Source of the DNA: Treponema denticola ATCC 35405
GTDB lineage: Bacteria > Spirochaetota > Spirochaetia > Treponematales > Treponemataceae
Assembly (NCBI RefSeq): GCF_000008185.1
Contig: NC_002967.9
Span: 806,001-870,000 of the forward strand
DNA: 64,000 bases
Direction: 5' to 3'
Shown here: piece after piece, positions 35,739-44,274 of the stretch
Numbering within the stretch: position 1 is the first letter of the stretch
Layout: every line of letters begins with the position of its first letter
Translations under genes and position numbers: made by a program
Notes under the pieces: generated by a model
Database searches by the model: none
What the model was told of the DNA's origin: nothing
What the model saw: only the letters and a program-made list of their open reading frames with translations

Positions 35739-37475
35739 TTACACTCTCCACTCGTTCGCATGCGAATACAGTTTCTGCAGCTTGCTGTACTTTCCGTCTT
35801 TTTCCATAAGCTCTTTGTCGCTGCCGCGTTCGATTATGTTTCCGTCTTCGACAACCAAAATTTCATCGACATTTTTAATCGAGCTTAAGCGGTGAGCAAT
35901 CATGATTACCGTTTTGTTTTTCATCAGATTGGAAAAGGCCTGCTGAATTTCGTATTCGTTTTCGGGGTCGGCGGCGGCTGAAGCTTCGTCCAAGATTATG
36001 ATGTCGGCATTTTTTAAAATGGCTCTGGCGATTGCAACACGTTGAATTTCTCCGCCGGATAAGTGTACGCCTTTAGAACCGATTAAAGTATGTTCTCTAT
36101 CTTTAAACTTATCCAAGATGTCTTCACATCTGGCAAGGCGGAGTGCGTTCATGACATCTTCGTCGCTTGCGTTTTTATTTCCCATTTTAACGTTTTCAAA
36201 AATACTTGTTTTAAAAAGTTTAGATGTTTGAAAAACAAAAGCTATGTTTTTCATTAAGGCGTTTTTGGAGTACGAGGCAATATCTTTTCCGCCGATTAGA
36301 ATTTCGCCTTCATTTATTCTATAAAAACCTGAGATAAGTTTTGCTATTGTACTCTTTCCTCCGCCCGATGATCCTACGAGTGCATAGGTTTTATTCGGTT
36401 CAAGTTTAAAGCTCACGTTTTTCAAAATCTTTTCTTCATTGTAACCGAACGAAACATTTTTAAATTCAATACCGAAGTTGTCGAATTTTTCTTCAGTTCC
36501 GTGGGTTATGTTATCCTTGCTCATTTCGGTAAAAAGATTTTCCAGTTTGTCTACAACGCTCTTTGCCTGAAAGTTGTACATGCCGACATACATAACACGC
36601 ATAAAAGAAGCAAAGAGAATTCCTGTAAAACATACATAAAATACTATTTTTGCGATGATGAGATTTCCGTCCGCACCCTTATTCATATAATAAATTGCTG
36701 CAGGGATTGTAAAGGCGGCAAACAAATTGAACAGCACTTGAAACATAACATAAGGGCTTCGGCAGCTGAGCGTGTACTTGTATGCCAAATCGGAATAGTC
36801 GATAATTGCCGTGTAAAACGATTTGAAGGATTCTACCGTGCTATTAAAGATTTTTACAACCTGCATACCGCGTACGTACTCCACCGCTTCGCTGTTCATC
36901 CTTTCCAAGGCTGCCATGTATTTCTGCATAAAGTTCTTATTGCCCATCATAAACATCATCTGCACACCGCCGATTATCGCGATAATGCTAAGCAAGATAC
37001 CTAGTTTTATGTCTACCATAAAAACAATGACGAACATTAAAATCGGAGTAAGAAGGGCGGCTACATTGTCGGGAATAAGGTGAGCGACAATCATGTGCGT
37101 TTCCTGCGCGTTGTCGTCAATGATTTTGCGAATCTTTCCCGAATTGTTTACATCGAAAAAAGCAAAGGATGCATTCATCAAATGTTTGATTGCCTCCTTT
37201 CGTAAATTCGATTCAAGACGGAAACCCAGCACATGCGATGCCCATAGGGACGCGAAATACACAACCGAGTATCCGAGCATAAGAGCGACAATCACCGTTG
37301 CATAAAACGATCCGTCCGTAACGCTTTTTGTAACCAAAAAGGCGTACAAAAACTTCCATAAGTACCAAAATGCTCCCATTTGGCAAGCAACGCCTAAAGC
37401 GGAGCAAATAATGGAAATATACACGCAGTGTTTTTTTTCCGGCGTATATTTCAATAATCTTTTGTATGTGTCCAC
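35739..37475 (-). CDS. ABC exporter half-transporter, second pair, upstream member (GTG start)
   Basis: 578 residues from GTG 37475, which has AAAGGAGGTG (37490-37481) 5 nt ahead; the earlier ATG frame start at 37532 is not supported. Exporter domain, then Walker A GSSGGGKST, signature LSGGEIQR, Walker B IIILDEASAAADPEN and H-loop AHR. Signal helix RLESNLRKEAIKHLMNASFA resembles YbtPQ-type pairs. A TetR regulator lies upstream on the same strand, separated by a repeat-containing gap. Confidence 0.88.
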   Translation of the reverse strand: MDTYKRLLKYTPEKKHCVYISIICSALGVACQMGAFWYLWKFLYAFLVTKSVTDGSFYATVIVALMLGYSVVYFASLWASHVLGFRLESNLRKEAIKHLMNASFAFFDVNNSGKIRKIIDDNAQETHMIVAHLIPDNVAALLTPILMFVIVFMVDIKLGILLSIIAIIGGVQMMFMMGNKNFMQKYMAALERMNSEAVEYVRGMQVVKIFNSTVESFKSFYTAIIDYSDLAYKYTLSCRSPYVMFQVLFNLFAAFTIPAAIYYMNKGADGNLIIAKIVFYVCFTGILFASFMRVMYVGMYNFQAKSVVDKLENLFTEMSKDNITHGTEEKFDNFGIEFKNVSFGYNEEKILKNVSFKLEPNKTYALVGSSGGGKSTIAKLISGFYRINEGEILIGGKDIASYSKNALMKNIAFVFQTSKLFKTSIFENVKMGNKNASDEDVMNALRLARCEDILDKFKDREHTLIGSKGVHLSGGEIQRVAIARAILKNADIIILDEASAAADPENEYEIQQAFSNLMKNKTVIMIAHRLSSIKNVDEILVVEDGNIIERGSDKELMEKDGKYSKLQKLYSHANEWRV

Positions 37476-37506
37476 AGTGACACCTCCTTTATTTTTTGAA
37501 AATATG

Positions 37507-37764
37507 CGGGCATCTGCTCCACCTATTTTCAAAAATGTTTATTCCATTTATCATAAGCAGCCTCTATGACGTTGCTAAAATATACATAATCACCGTATCA
37601 GAACCGCCACGGATGGCGGTAGTGCCAAGCAGTAGCAAGTTTTTCGTTAGAAAAACTCGTCGTTGAAAAGTGTACACGGAGGTACGCTTTTCAACACACC
37701 TGCGGGTAATTTTTGCTCATGCATCGTATCTGCACCGTCTATTTGCAAAAGGCTTATTCACGGA
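37507..37764. repeat. Diverged direct repeat pair flanking a hairpin element
   Basis: About 38 bases at 37507-37545 (TCTGCTCCACCTATTTTCAA core) recur in altered form at 37727-37764 (TCTGCACCGTCTATTTGCAA core), roughly three quarters identical by eye. The hairpin element 37603-37695 lies between them. The gap 37476-37803 contains no gene. Confidence 0.5.
37603..37695. repeat. Three-hairpin intergenic element, diverged copy
   Basis: Hairpin A: 37603-37609 with 37614-37620, loop CGGA. Hairpin B: 37638-37645 with 37650-37657. Hairpin C: 37662-37675 with 37682-37695, 6-nt loop, one G-T pair. The order, spacing, CGGA loop and 14-bp/6-nt shape of hairpin C match the copies at 48162-48378, with paired changes in the stems. 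Confidence 0.75.
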
Positions 37765-37803
37765 ATTAATCGTCGGAATAATAGTTTCATTACCAACTAC
37801 AAA

Positions 37804-38472
37804 TTATCCATTACCCTTTACTTGTTCCATCCAATATTGTTTCCAGCCGGCGCAATGGTATACGTTAAAATCGAGCACATAATCCACTGCTTCTGTTTTT
37901 TTTAAGTTATGATAAAAAATCTCTTTTAAATTTTCAAAGCTGATCGTTACCATGACGTGAATAAAAAACCGTATGCGACGCGACAGTTTAACGCCGTCTT
38001 GTTTCAGCCATTGAAGTGTTTTACGGTCGATTAAATCGATTGCTTTATCAAAAATGTGCTCATAGGAGCTTCCCTTCGAACAACAGACAATCAGTTTCAT
38101 CGCATCCCAATTATCGTAAAAAAAATCCACCATTTTTAAGAACCGGCGTTGCGATAGTTCGATAATTGCTGAAAGATCGCTTGTTTTCATACCGAAATTT
38201 TCAGCGTCGAATACATCGCGATGCGCTACTATGTCTAAGAATTCGTCGAACACGCCGCTCACAAGAGCTTCGAATATGCCGTCTTTGTTATCAAAAAGGT
38301 TATATAGCGCCCCTGTCGTAACCCCTGCCTTTTCGGCGATGGCGCGCACGTTAGTATCTGCAAACTCCTTGTTCAAAAATTCCTGCTTTGCCGCATGCAA
38401 AATTTTTGTCCGTGTGTTTAGCTCATCCTTATCGGCGAATATCTTTTCCGTATTGTTATCCATATTTTTCAT
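37804..38472 (-). CDS. TetR-family transcription regulator
   Basis: 222 residues. N-terminal HTH with TRTKILHAAKQEFLNKEFAD followed by TNVRAIAEKAGVTTGALYNL, the TetR signature. The C-terminal ligand domain is unassigned. Starts are possible at 38472 or 38463; AGAAGG lies 3 and 12 nt ahead respectively. Located upstream of the second ABC pair on the same strand, it is a natural candidate for its repressor, though the gap of over 300 bases means separate transcription. Confidence 0.85.
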   Translation of the reverse strand: MKNMDNNTEKIFADKDELNTRTKILHAAKQEFLNKEFADTNVRAIAEKAGVTTGALYNLFDNKDGIFEALVSGVFDEFLDIVAHRDVFDAENFGMKTSDLSAIIELSQRRFLKMVDFFYDNWDAMKLIVCCSKGSSYEHIFDKAIDLIDRKTLQWLKQDGVKLSRRIRFFIHVMVTISFENLKEIFYHNLKKTEAVDYVLDFNVYHCAGWKQYWMEQVKGNG

Positions 38473-38880
38473 AACCCTTCTACTAATCAATAACAATGTT
38501 ACTAAAAAGAGCTGAAAATGTCAAGCAGGGGTAATTATCATAATGCAAAATTCGGATATGAAAAGGAAACATCGAGCAGTGTTATTATTCCGATAACTGT
38601 TCCAAAATGAAATCTAAATATGTTTTACTCGATGCCGTAATTACTGTAATATCAGGCCAAACTTTTACCATCAATCAGTTTTCTTCAGTTCATGAATTTG
38701 ACATACAAAAAATCCTACAAAATAGATAACGGAAAAATACCAATCTTGATTAAATCCTTTAAAGTCGATACGTTTTCTTGTAGTCCTTGTTTAATCTTGG
38801 TATTTTGTGTAAAATTATGTGGGTACAAATATTGATTGCCATATTAAGATATTATTTTTATGGAAGATAAGGAGAAATAT
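38473..38880. other. Gene-free gap with an imperfect inverted repeat
   Basis: No coding frame recognised. Arms AAAATACCAA + GATTAAA (38734-38743, 38748-38754) pair with TTTAATC + TTGGTATTTT (38790-38806), with a 4-nt bulge in the left arm and a 35-nt loop. It lies 74 nt before the fabZ start and might be a leader structure or decayed element. Confidence 0.4.
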
Positions 38881-39312
38881 ATGAGTGTTACAAAAGATAT
38901 TGAAAGCTTAATCCCCCACAGAAAGCCTTTTTTGTTTGTAGACGAGATTATCAGCGCTGACGAAAACGGTAGTGTGAGCGAACACGTCTTTACCCAAGAC
39001 GAATTCTTTTTTAAGGGTCACTTCCCCGAATACCCTGTTGTGCCGGGGGTTATCCTTGTAGAAACAATGGCACAGGCCGGAGGAGCTGCTTTGAGTTTTC
39101 AAAAGATTTTTGAAGAAGGCTCTTTATTTTTTTTGGCTACAGTCGATAAGGTTAAATTCCGATCTCAGGTTAAGCCCGGCGACAAGGTTAGAATGGAGGT
39201 TACAAATTTACGTGTATCTCCCCGAATGATTAAACAGGCAGGAAAGGCCTATGTAGGAGACACCCTTGCCGCCGAAGCCGAATGGATGTGCCTCGTCGGC
39301 AAAGAAGCTTAA
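38881..39312 (+). CDS. fabZ: 3-hydroxyacyl-ACP dehydratase (FabZ family)
   Basis: 143 residues. HotDog fold with the catalytic motif GHFPEYPVVPGVILVETMAQ (His and Glu) and LIPHRKPFLFVDEI at the N-terminus. FabZ dehydrates 3-hydroxyacyl-ACP in fatty acid synthesis. The start 38881 has AAGGAG at 38870-38875; the earlier ATG at 38860 lacks one. No other fab gene is near. Confidence 0.9.
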   Translation: MSVTKDIESLIPHRKPFLFVDEIISADENGSVSEHVFTQDEFFFKGHFPEYPVVPGVILVETMAQAGGAALSFQKIFEEGSLFFLATVDKVKFRSQVKPGDKVRMEVTNLRVSPRMIKQAGKAYVGDTLAAEAEWMCLVGKEA

Positions 39313-39315
39313 AGC

Positions 39316-39966
39316 CTATTTTGAAACATAGCCCCCTGCAAAGTCCATAACGCTTACGGCACCGTAGGGGGCTTTACCCTCATCGTTATAACCGATACCT
39401 ACCTTCTTAAATATCGGGTTGAGAATATTTTTGCGGTGTCCACGGTTCATAACTCCATCGTCGATTAAAAGCTGTGCTACAATTTCTTTCCCTGTTTTAG
39501 TGCCGTATGCACAGTTTTTACCTGCCTTTATAAGCCACTTTCCATAACGGTTCATACGGTCAAACGGAGAAGACCCATCGCTGCCGTTATGACCTATTTT
39601 TCCCGTATTAGCCTGGTCATCGGCAAGCCACTGGGCAGCAAGACACAGGCCGTTTTCAAGCGCTAAAGTTTCCATGGGGTTTGTATTTATCAAAACATCA
39701 ATACATTCTTGTACTGCCGGTGCCCCCTCATTTGTTTGTAAAGGAATTTGTCCCGGAACTTTATATAGTTTTCCGTCAAAATATTTCAGTCGGGGCTTAA
39801 GCTCCTCTTCTGCATATTTTTTAGGGTCACTTCTCACTCTGTTAAGTTCAGTTAGAATTTCATTTACAATATGTACATTTTTGGGTTTACCTAAAAAAAG
39901 ATTTTCACATGAACTTAACAAAATAAAGATTGCAAAGAGCCAAAGTGCAAATAACTTGTTTTTCAT
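39316..39966 (-). CDS. CAP/SCP-domain lipoprotein
   Basis: 216 residues. Signal peptide with lipobox ILLSSC (Cys20), so probably membrane-anchored and periplasmic or surface-exposed. CAP-domain residues are visible: LNRVRSDPKKYAEE, IGHNGSDGSSPFDRMNRYG, NCAYG and NRGHRKNILNPIFKKVGIG. CAP proteins have varied roles, some in host interaction; function here unknown. CGGAGGTAAG is the ribosome binding site. It converges with fabZ. Confidence 0.87.
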   Translation of the reverse strand: MKNKLFALWLFAIFILLSSCENLFLGKPKNVHIVNEILTELNRVRSDPKKYAEEELKPRLKYFDGKLYKVPGQIPLQTNEGAPAVQECIDVLINTNPMETLALENGLCLAAQWLADDQANTGKIGHNGSDGSSPFDRMNRYGKWLIKAGKNCAYGTKTGKEIVAQLLIDDGVMNRGHRKNILNPIFKKVGIGYNDEGKAPYGAVSVMDFAGGYVSK

Positions 39967-40065
39967 ATCCTTACCTCCGCAAAATTAAATGTATAATTAC
40001 CATAATTGAATAAAACAAATTAAACAAATAATTATAGCATGAATTATGTCTTATATCAATATTAC

Positions 40066-40094
40066 TTGATAATTTTTATTTTATCAATTATACT
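40066..40094 (+). promoter_or_regulatory. murE promoter, leaderless geometry
   Basis: TTGATA (40066-40071), 17 nt, TATACT (40089-40094), then 7 nt to ATG 40102. TTGATAA/TTATCAA (40066-40072, 40081-40087) forms an inverted repeat inside the promoter. Confidence 0.7.
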
Positions 40095-40101
40095 TTTTAA
40101 T

Positions 40102-41700
40102 ATGGAATACACAAAATCGATTGCGGAATGCATCAAAGCTATTGAAGTTGTAAATTGTTTTGGAAACGATAAATCTCTTATCAATTCTGTAGAGTATGAT
40201 TCACGTAAGGTTAGGGCTTACAGTTATGACGATAAGACGGGCTTAAAAAAAGGAGCCGCCTTTTTTGCTCTTCCCGGGATTCATACCGACGGAAAAAAAT
40301 TTATAAATTCTGCAATCGAAAACGGAGCCGTCTGTATTTTTTATGAGGGAGATTTAAATAATCATTCTTGTGATGAAATTTGTTTTGTTCAGGTGAACGA
40401 TGTGCGCAAAACCATGTCCAAGGTTTCTGCCCTTCTTTATGATGAACCGTCAAGGACACTAGGCGTAATAGGTGTTACCGGAACCGAAGGGAAGAGCAGC
40501 ACTGTTTCTTTTATCTTTCAGCTTTTAAACCTTTGCGGAAAAAAGGCAGGCTTTTTTTCTACCGTAGAATACTCCATAGACGGGAACGTAATTCCGAACC
40601 CGGAACATCAGACTACTCCCGAATCTAATGTCGTTCAGCTGCGTCTGGCTCAAATGAGGGATTCAGGCTGCAGCTATGCCGTAGTTGAAGCCTCGTCGCA
40701 CGGTCTTTCCCCGAAGACTGCCCGTCTTGAAGATGTGATTTTTGATGCAGGTGTTTTTATGAACGTAACTCAGGAACACTTGGAATTTCACGGAACCATC
40801 GAGCAGTACCGATATGATAAGGCCAATCTTTTTAGGGCTTTGGATAAAAATCCGGGAAAAGGATTTCCCATATTCGGAATAGTAAACTATGAAGATCCGT
40901 CCGCCCCTTATTTTATGGAAGCAACTCAAAAAAATGTCTACCCTTTTAGCACCGAGCTTAAAGACCTAAAAAAAATTGAAGAATATAAAGGTCTTTTTGC
41001 AAAGGATATTGAAGAGTCTTCAAGCGGAATTAAATTTACGCTTTGCGATTTTTCTTCTAGAAAAGAATACGGGTGCGAATTAAAACTTGCAGGAATCTTT
41101 AATGTAAAAAATATTCTCGCCTCGGTCTTGGCAGTACAAAGAATTACGGGCCTTGATATCGCGTGCATAATCGAAAAACTTCCTCTTGTAAAACCCGTAA
41201 AGGGAAGAATGATGCTGATAGATGAGGGGCAGGATTTTGAGGTGCTTATCGATTATGCTCACACGCCTTCTTCCTTTATGACAATTTTTCCTTCAATAAA
41301 AGAACGCATAAAAAAATCGGGAGGAAAGGTCATAAGTCTTTTCGGTTCAGGCGGAGAAAGAGACGTAAAAAAGAGGCCGGAGCAGGGAAGGATTGCAGCC
41401 CTATATTCCGATATTGTAATTCTTGCAGACGAAGATCCGCGCGGCGAGGACTCCGTTGAACTTTTGGAAATGATAGCCGCAGGCTGTCCCGAAAAAAAAC
41501 GCGGAGAAGAACTCTTTATAATCCCCGACCGCCCCTCTGCAATCAAAAAAGCCTTCAGTCTTGCAGGTAAAAACGATGCAGTCCTCCTTTTGGGAAAGGG
41601 TCATGAAAACTCCATCATCTTTAAAGATAGAACCATGCCCTACGATGAAGAAACCACGGCAAGAAAATTATTAATCGGCGCAGACTGTACAAATCCGTAA
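40102..41700 (+). CDS. murE: UDP-N-acetylmuramyl-tripeptide synthetase
   Basis: 532 residues from ATG 40102. The longer frame from 40039 would add a hydrophobic leader unusual for MurE and lacks a ribosome site. N-terminal substrate domain (VEYDSRKVRAYSYD), ATP loop GVTGTEGKSSTVSF, QTTPES and VEASSHGL motifs, and C-terminal LFGSGGERDVKKRPEQGRI. The acceptor-specificity motif reads EDPRGED, where DAP enzymes have DNPR; treponemal peptidoglycan uses ornithine, so an ornithine-adding enzyme is likely. No other mur genes adjacent. Confidence 0.9.
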   Translation: MEYTKSIAECIKAIEVVNCFGNDKSLINSVEYDSRKVRAYSYDDKTGLKKGAAFFALPGIHTDGKKFINSAIENGAVCIFYEGDLNNHSCDEICFVQVNDVRKTMSKVSALLYDEPSRTLGVIGVTGTEGKSSTVSFIFQLLNLCGKKAGFFSTVEYSIDGNVIPNPEHQTTPESNVVQLRLAQMRDSGCSYAVVEASSHGLSPKTARLEDVIFDAGVFMNVTQEHLEFHGTIEQYRYDKANLFRALDKNPGKGFPIFGIVNYEDPSAPYFMEATQKNVYPFSTELKDLKKIEEYKGLFAKDIEESSSGIKFTLCDFSSRKEYGCELKLAGIFNVKNILASVLAVQRITGLDIACIIEKLPLVKPVKGRMMLIDEGQDFEVLIDYAHTPSSFMTIFPSIKERIKKSGGKVISLFGSGGERDVKKRPEQGRIAALYSDIVILADEDPRGEDSVELLEMIAAGCPEKKRGEELFIIPDRPSAIKKAFSLAGKNDAVLLLGKGHENSIIFKDRTMPYDEETTARKLLIGADCTNP

Positions 41701-41743
41701 ATATTGGATACAATAACAGTAACATAATTATAAGGAGTCTATT

Positions 41744-41920
41744 ATGGCAGGAAAATTTGAAATTTACAAAGACAAATCAAACAAATTCCGCTTTAGATTA
41801 AAAGCAGGAAACGGTGAAGTAATTGCTGTAGGTGAAGCTTATGAATCAAAAGCCGGTTGTTTAAGCGGCATAGAATCCGTGCGCAAAAATGCACCTGATG
41901 CTGCAGTTGTTGAAGTTTAA
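41744..41920 (+). CDS. YegP-family (DUF1508) small protein
   Basis: 58 residues. Reads GKFEIYKDKSNKFRFRLKA, NGEVIAVGEAYESKAGCLSG and ends VRKNAPDAAVVEV, matching the DUF1508 repeat found in YegP and related proteins, here as a single repeat. Biochemical role unknown. AAGGAG at 41732-41737 is a strong ribosome binding site. It follows murE by 43 nt. Confidence 0.88.
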   Translation: MAGKFEIYKDKSNKFRFRLKAGNGEVIAVGEAYESKAGCLSGIESVRKNAPDAAVVEV

Positions 41921-42372
41921 AACAACTGATTTTTAATCCCACGGGCTGTCTTAAAAGTTAGGCTATTTACGGCAGCCCCTTTAAATTTATCCCAACCACT
42001 TTGTTTTTACCTTGTCTAAAGAATAAACCAAAAACTTTGTAACAATGCCGGATTCCAAAGGGCGGCAAGCCCTTTGGCAGTTTTTGAATCAGCCTCTTGT
42101 AAATAGGCGAGGCAGATACAAGGCACGAATAAAAAACACCCACAGGCGTGCTTTTTGCAGAATATATTTTTTATGTTACTTTGCATATCCCAACCTTTAA
42201 ATTTGCTTAAATCATTTGTTTTTAATACTTAACTAAAGAACGTATTTAAACATTGCACAATAGTCCGGGTTCTTAGGGCAGAGCCCTAAGCAGCGCGAGG
42301 AAAAGGAAGTAGGGGTTTTAGGGGAGGAAGGAAAACCTGTTCTGTCGGGTTGTCCTTCCTCCCCTAAATTGT
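41921..42372. repeat. Gap with several palindromic elements
   Basis: No gene recognised. Elements: GGGCTGTC/GGCAGCCC hairpin at 41943-41978, a possible terminator of the YegP-like gene; CCAAAGGGC with GCCCTTTGG (42055-42063, 42069-42077); CTTAGGGC with GCCCTAAG (42272-42279, 42283-42290); and a 16-bp perfect inverted repeat 42317-42332 with 42353-42368, 20-nt loop, which ends 4 nt beyond the mnmG stop. Confidence 0.65.
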
Positions 42373-44259
42373 TTATAAGAGTATGGATAGTAACATAATA
42401 TCCGAAGGCCTAATCCCCCTAATTCGGCTTGCTTGACCTATGGTTTCGGGGCGTACTTCTTTTAGGCGGGTTCGCGATTCGGTAGAGAGACCCGAAACGG
42501 CATCATAGTCAAAGTCAGCAGGGATTTTAGTGTTTTCCATACGTTTCACCTTGGCTATCTTCCTGTTTTGAACGGCTATGTAGTGTTCATACCTTATTTC
42601 AAGCTCGGCCGATTCTAAAAGTTCTGCACTGTAATCCTTAGAATTTTCATCTATTGCACATATACATTCAAGGGAAACCTGAGGGTCATGGAGGGCATCG
42701 GCAAGACTCTTCCCGATATGGTTTTTAAGTTCGGGATTTTTTGCAATGAGGTCCCTCGTAATCTTTATATCCTTCCATAGCGATATTATTTTTTCTCTGG
42801 TTAAAAGTTTTTCCTTTAGGCGGTTTGAAGCCTCCTTGGTTTGAAGGCCTATCTGATAAGCCCTTTCCGTAAGCCTTTCATCGGCCGTGTCATGCCTCAG
42901 GTTCAGTCTGTACTCTGCACGGGCCGTAAACATTCGGTAAGGCTCATCCACTCCCTGAGTTACAAGGTCGTCTATCATAACGCCTATGTAGGCCTCATCC
43001 CTCTTTAGCACAAATGGAACATATTTTTCGTCTTTAAATTTTAGAGAGCGCGAAAAAAGGGCTGCGTTTATACCGGCTATTATGCCTTGGCCTCCGGCTT
43101 CTTCATAGCCTGAAGTTCCGTTTATCTGTCCTGCCAAAAAGAGGCCTTCAATCCGCCGTGTCTGCAGATCCGATGAAAGCTGGATCGGCGAAACATAGGC
43201 ATAGTCTACGGCATAGGCGGGACGGGTAATTATTACATCCTTAAAGCAGGGGATGGTTCTTATCATTCTGTCCTGCACGTCTTCTGGAAGCGAGGAAGAA
43301 AGCCCGTTTATATAAAGCTCTTCCGTGTTTAAGCCTTCCGGTTCTATGTAGACATGGTGGCGGTCCCTTTCGGGGAATTTTTTAATCTTATCTTCGATGG
43401 AGGGACAGTAGCGGGCTCCCGTCCCTGTGATTTTGCCCGAAAAAAGGGCTGCCCTGTGAAGGTTCTCTCTTATTATATCGTGGGTTTCCTGATTGGTATG
43501 AGTTATATAGCATTTTGCATAAGGCCTGTGTATTTCCGCATTTGAAAAAGAAAATGGCCGCATAATCTCATCGGCTTCCTGCTCTTCGGTAAGGGAAGAA
43601 TCAAAGGAGCGGCGGAGGATACGCATGGGCGTTCCAGTTTTAAGCCTGCCCACGGTAAAGCCTTTCTTTGCAAGGGCGGGGCCGAGACCTATGGCAGCTC
43701 TTTCGCCAAGCCTTCCGTCGGGAGATTCGTATTCGCCTATGTAAATCTTGCCTTCCATAAAGGTACCGGTTGCAAGGACTACTGCCTTAGCCGAAAATTC
43801 TCTTCCTCTTTCCGTTTTTACATATTGAACACTTCCCTTTTCTACATAGCCCGACTCATTTGTGTTTGAAGAAACTATATCGATAACGGTGTCCTGAAAA
43901 ACATGGAGGTTCTTTTCAAGCTCTATTGCGTGCTTTGCCAGTTGAGAATAAAGGAATTTGTCGGCTTGAACCCTTGGCGCCTGAACTGCCGGCCCTCGGC
44001 TCTTGTTTAAGAGCCTGTACTGAATCATCGAGGCATCTGCGAGCTTCCCCATTTCGCCGCCGAGGGCATCTATCTCGCGGACTATGTTTCCCTTGGAGAT
44101 GCCGCCTATCGAAGGATTGCATGAAAGGCGGCCCGCGCTGTCGAGAGTCTGGGTAATCAAGAGGACAGCTTCCCCCATTCTGGCGGAAGCTAGGGCGGCT
44201 TCAATGCCTGCATGTCCTGCTCCTACGACTATTACATCATAATCGGAAAATCTATACAT
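42373..44259 (-). CDS. mnmG: tRNA uridine-5-carboxymethylaminomethyl modification enzyme MnmG (GidA)
   Basis: 628 residues, full length. FAD-binding VVGAGHAGIEAALASARMG, the CNPSIGGISKGNIVREIDAL block, TGTPMRILRRSF, and the C-terminal SGLSTESRTRLKEVRPETIG. With MnmE it modifies U34 of certain tRNAs. It follows the M18 aminopeptidase by 15 nt on the same strand, an operon. The Shine-Dalgarno is weak. MnmE is not in the window. Confidence 0.95.
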   Translation of the reverse strand: MYRFSDYDVIVVGAGHAGIEAALASARMGEAVLLITQTLDSAGRLSCNPSIGGISKGNIVREIDALGGEMGKLADASMIQYRLLNKSRGPAVQAPRVQADKFLYSQLAKHAIELEKNLHVFQDTVIDIVSSNTNESGYVEKGSVQYVKTERGREFSAKAVVLATGTFMEGKIYIGEYESPDGRLGERAAIGLGPALAKKGFTVGRLKTGTPMRILRRSFDSSLTEEQEADEIMRPFSFSNAEIHRPYAKCYITHTNQETHDIIRENLHRAALFSGKITGTGARYCPSIEDKIKKFPERDRHHVYIEPEGLNTEELYINGLSSSLPEDVQDRMIRTIPCFKDVIITRPAYAVDYAYVSPIQLSSDLQTRRIEGLFLAGQINGTSGYEEAGGQGIIAGINAALFSRSLKFKDEKYVPFVLKRDEAYIGVMIDDLVTQGVDEPYRMFTARAEYRLNLRHDTADERLTERAYQIGLQTKEASNRLKEKLLTREKIISLWKDIKITRDLIAKNPELKNHIGKSLADALHDPQVSLECICAIDENSKDYSAELLESAELEIRYEHYIAVQNRKIAKVKRMENTKIPADFDYDAVSGLSTESRTRLKEVRPETIGQASRIRGIRPSDIMLLSILL

Positions 44260-44274
44260 TTTCTTGTAAAACTC

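Noticed and set aside
40039..40101. N-terminal hydrophobic extension of MurE from the earlier ATG
   Set aside because: MurE is cytosolic, the extension has no family match, and the promoter -10 box lies inside it.
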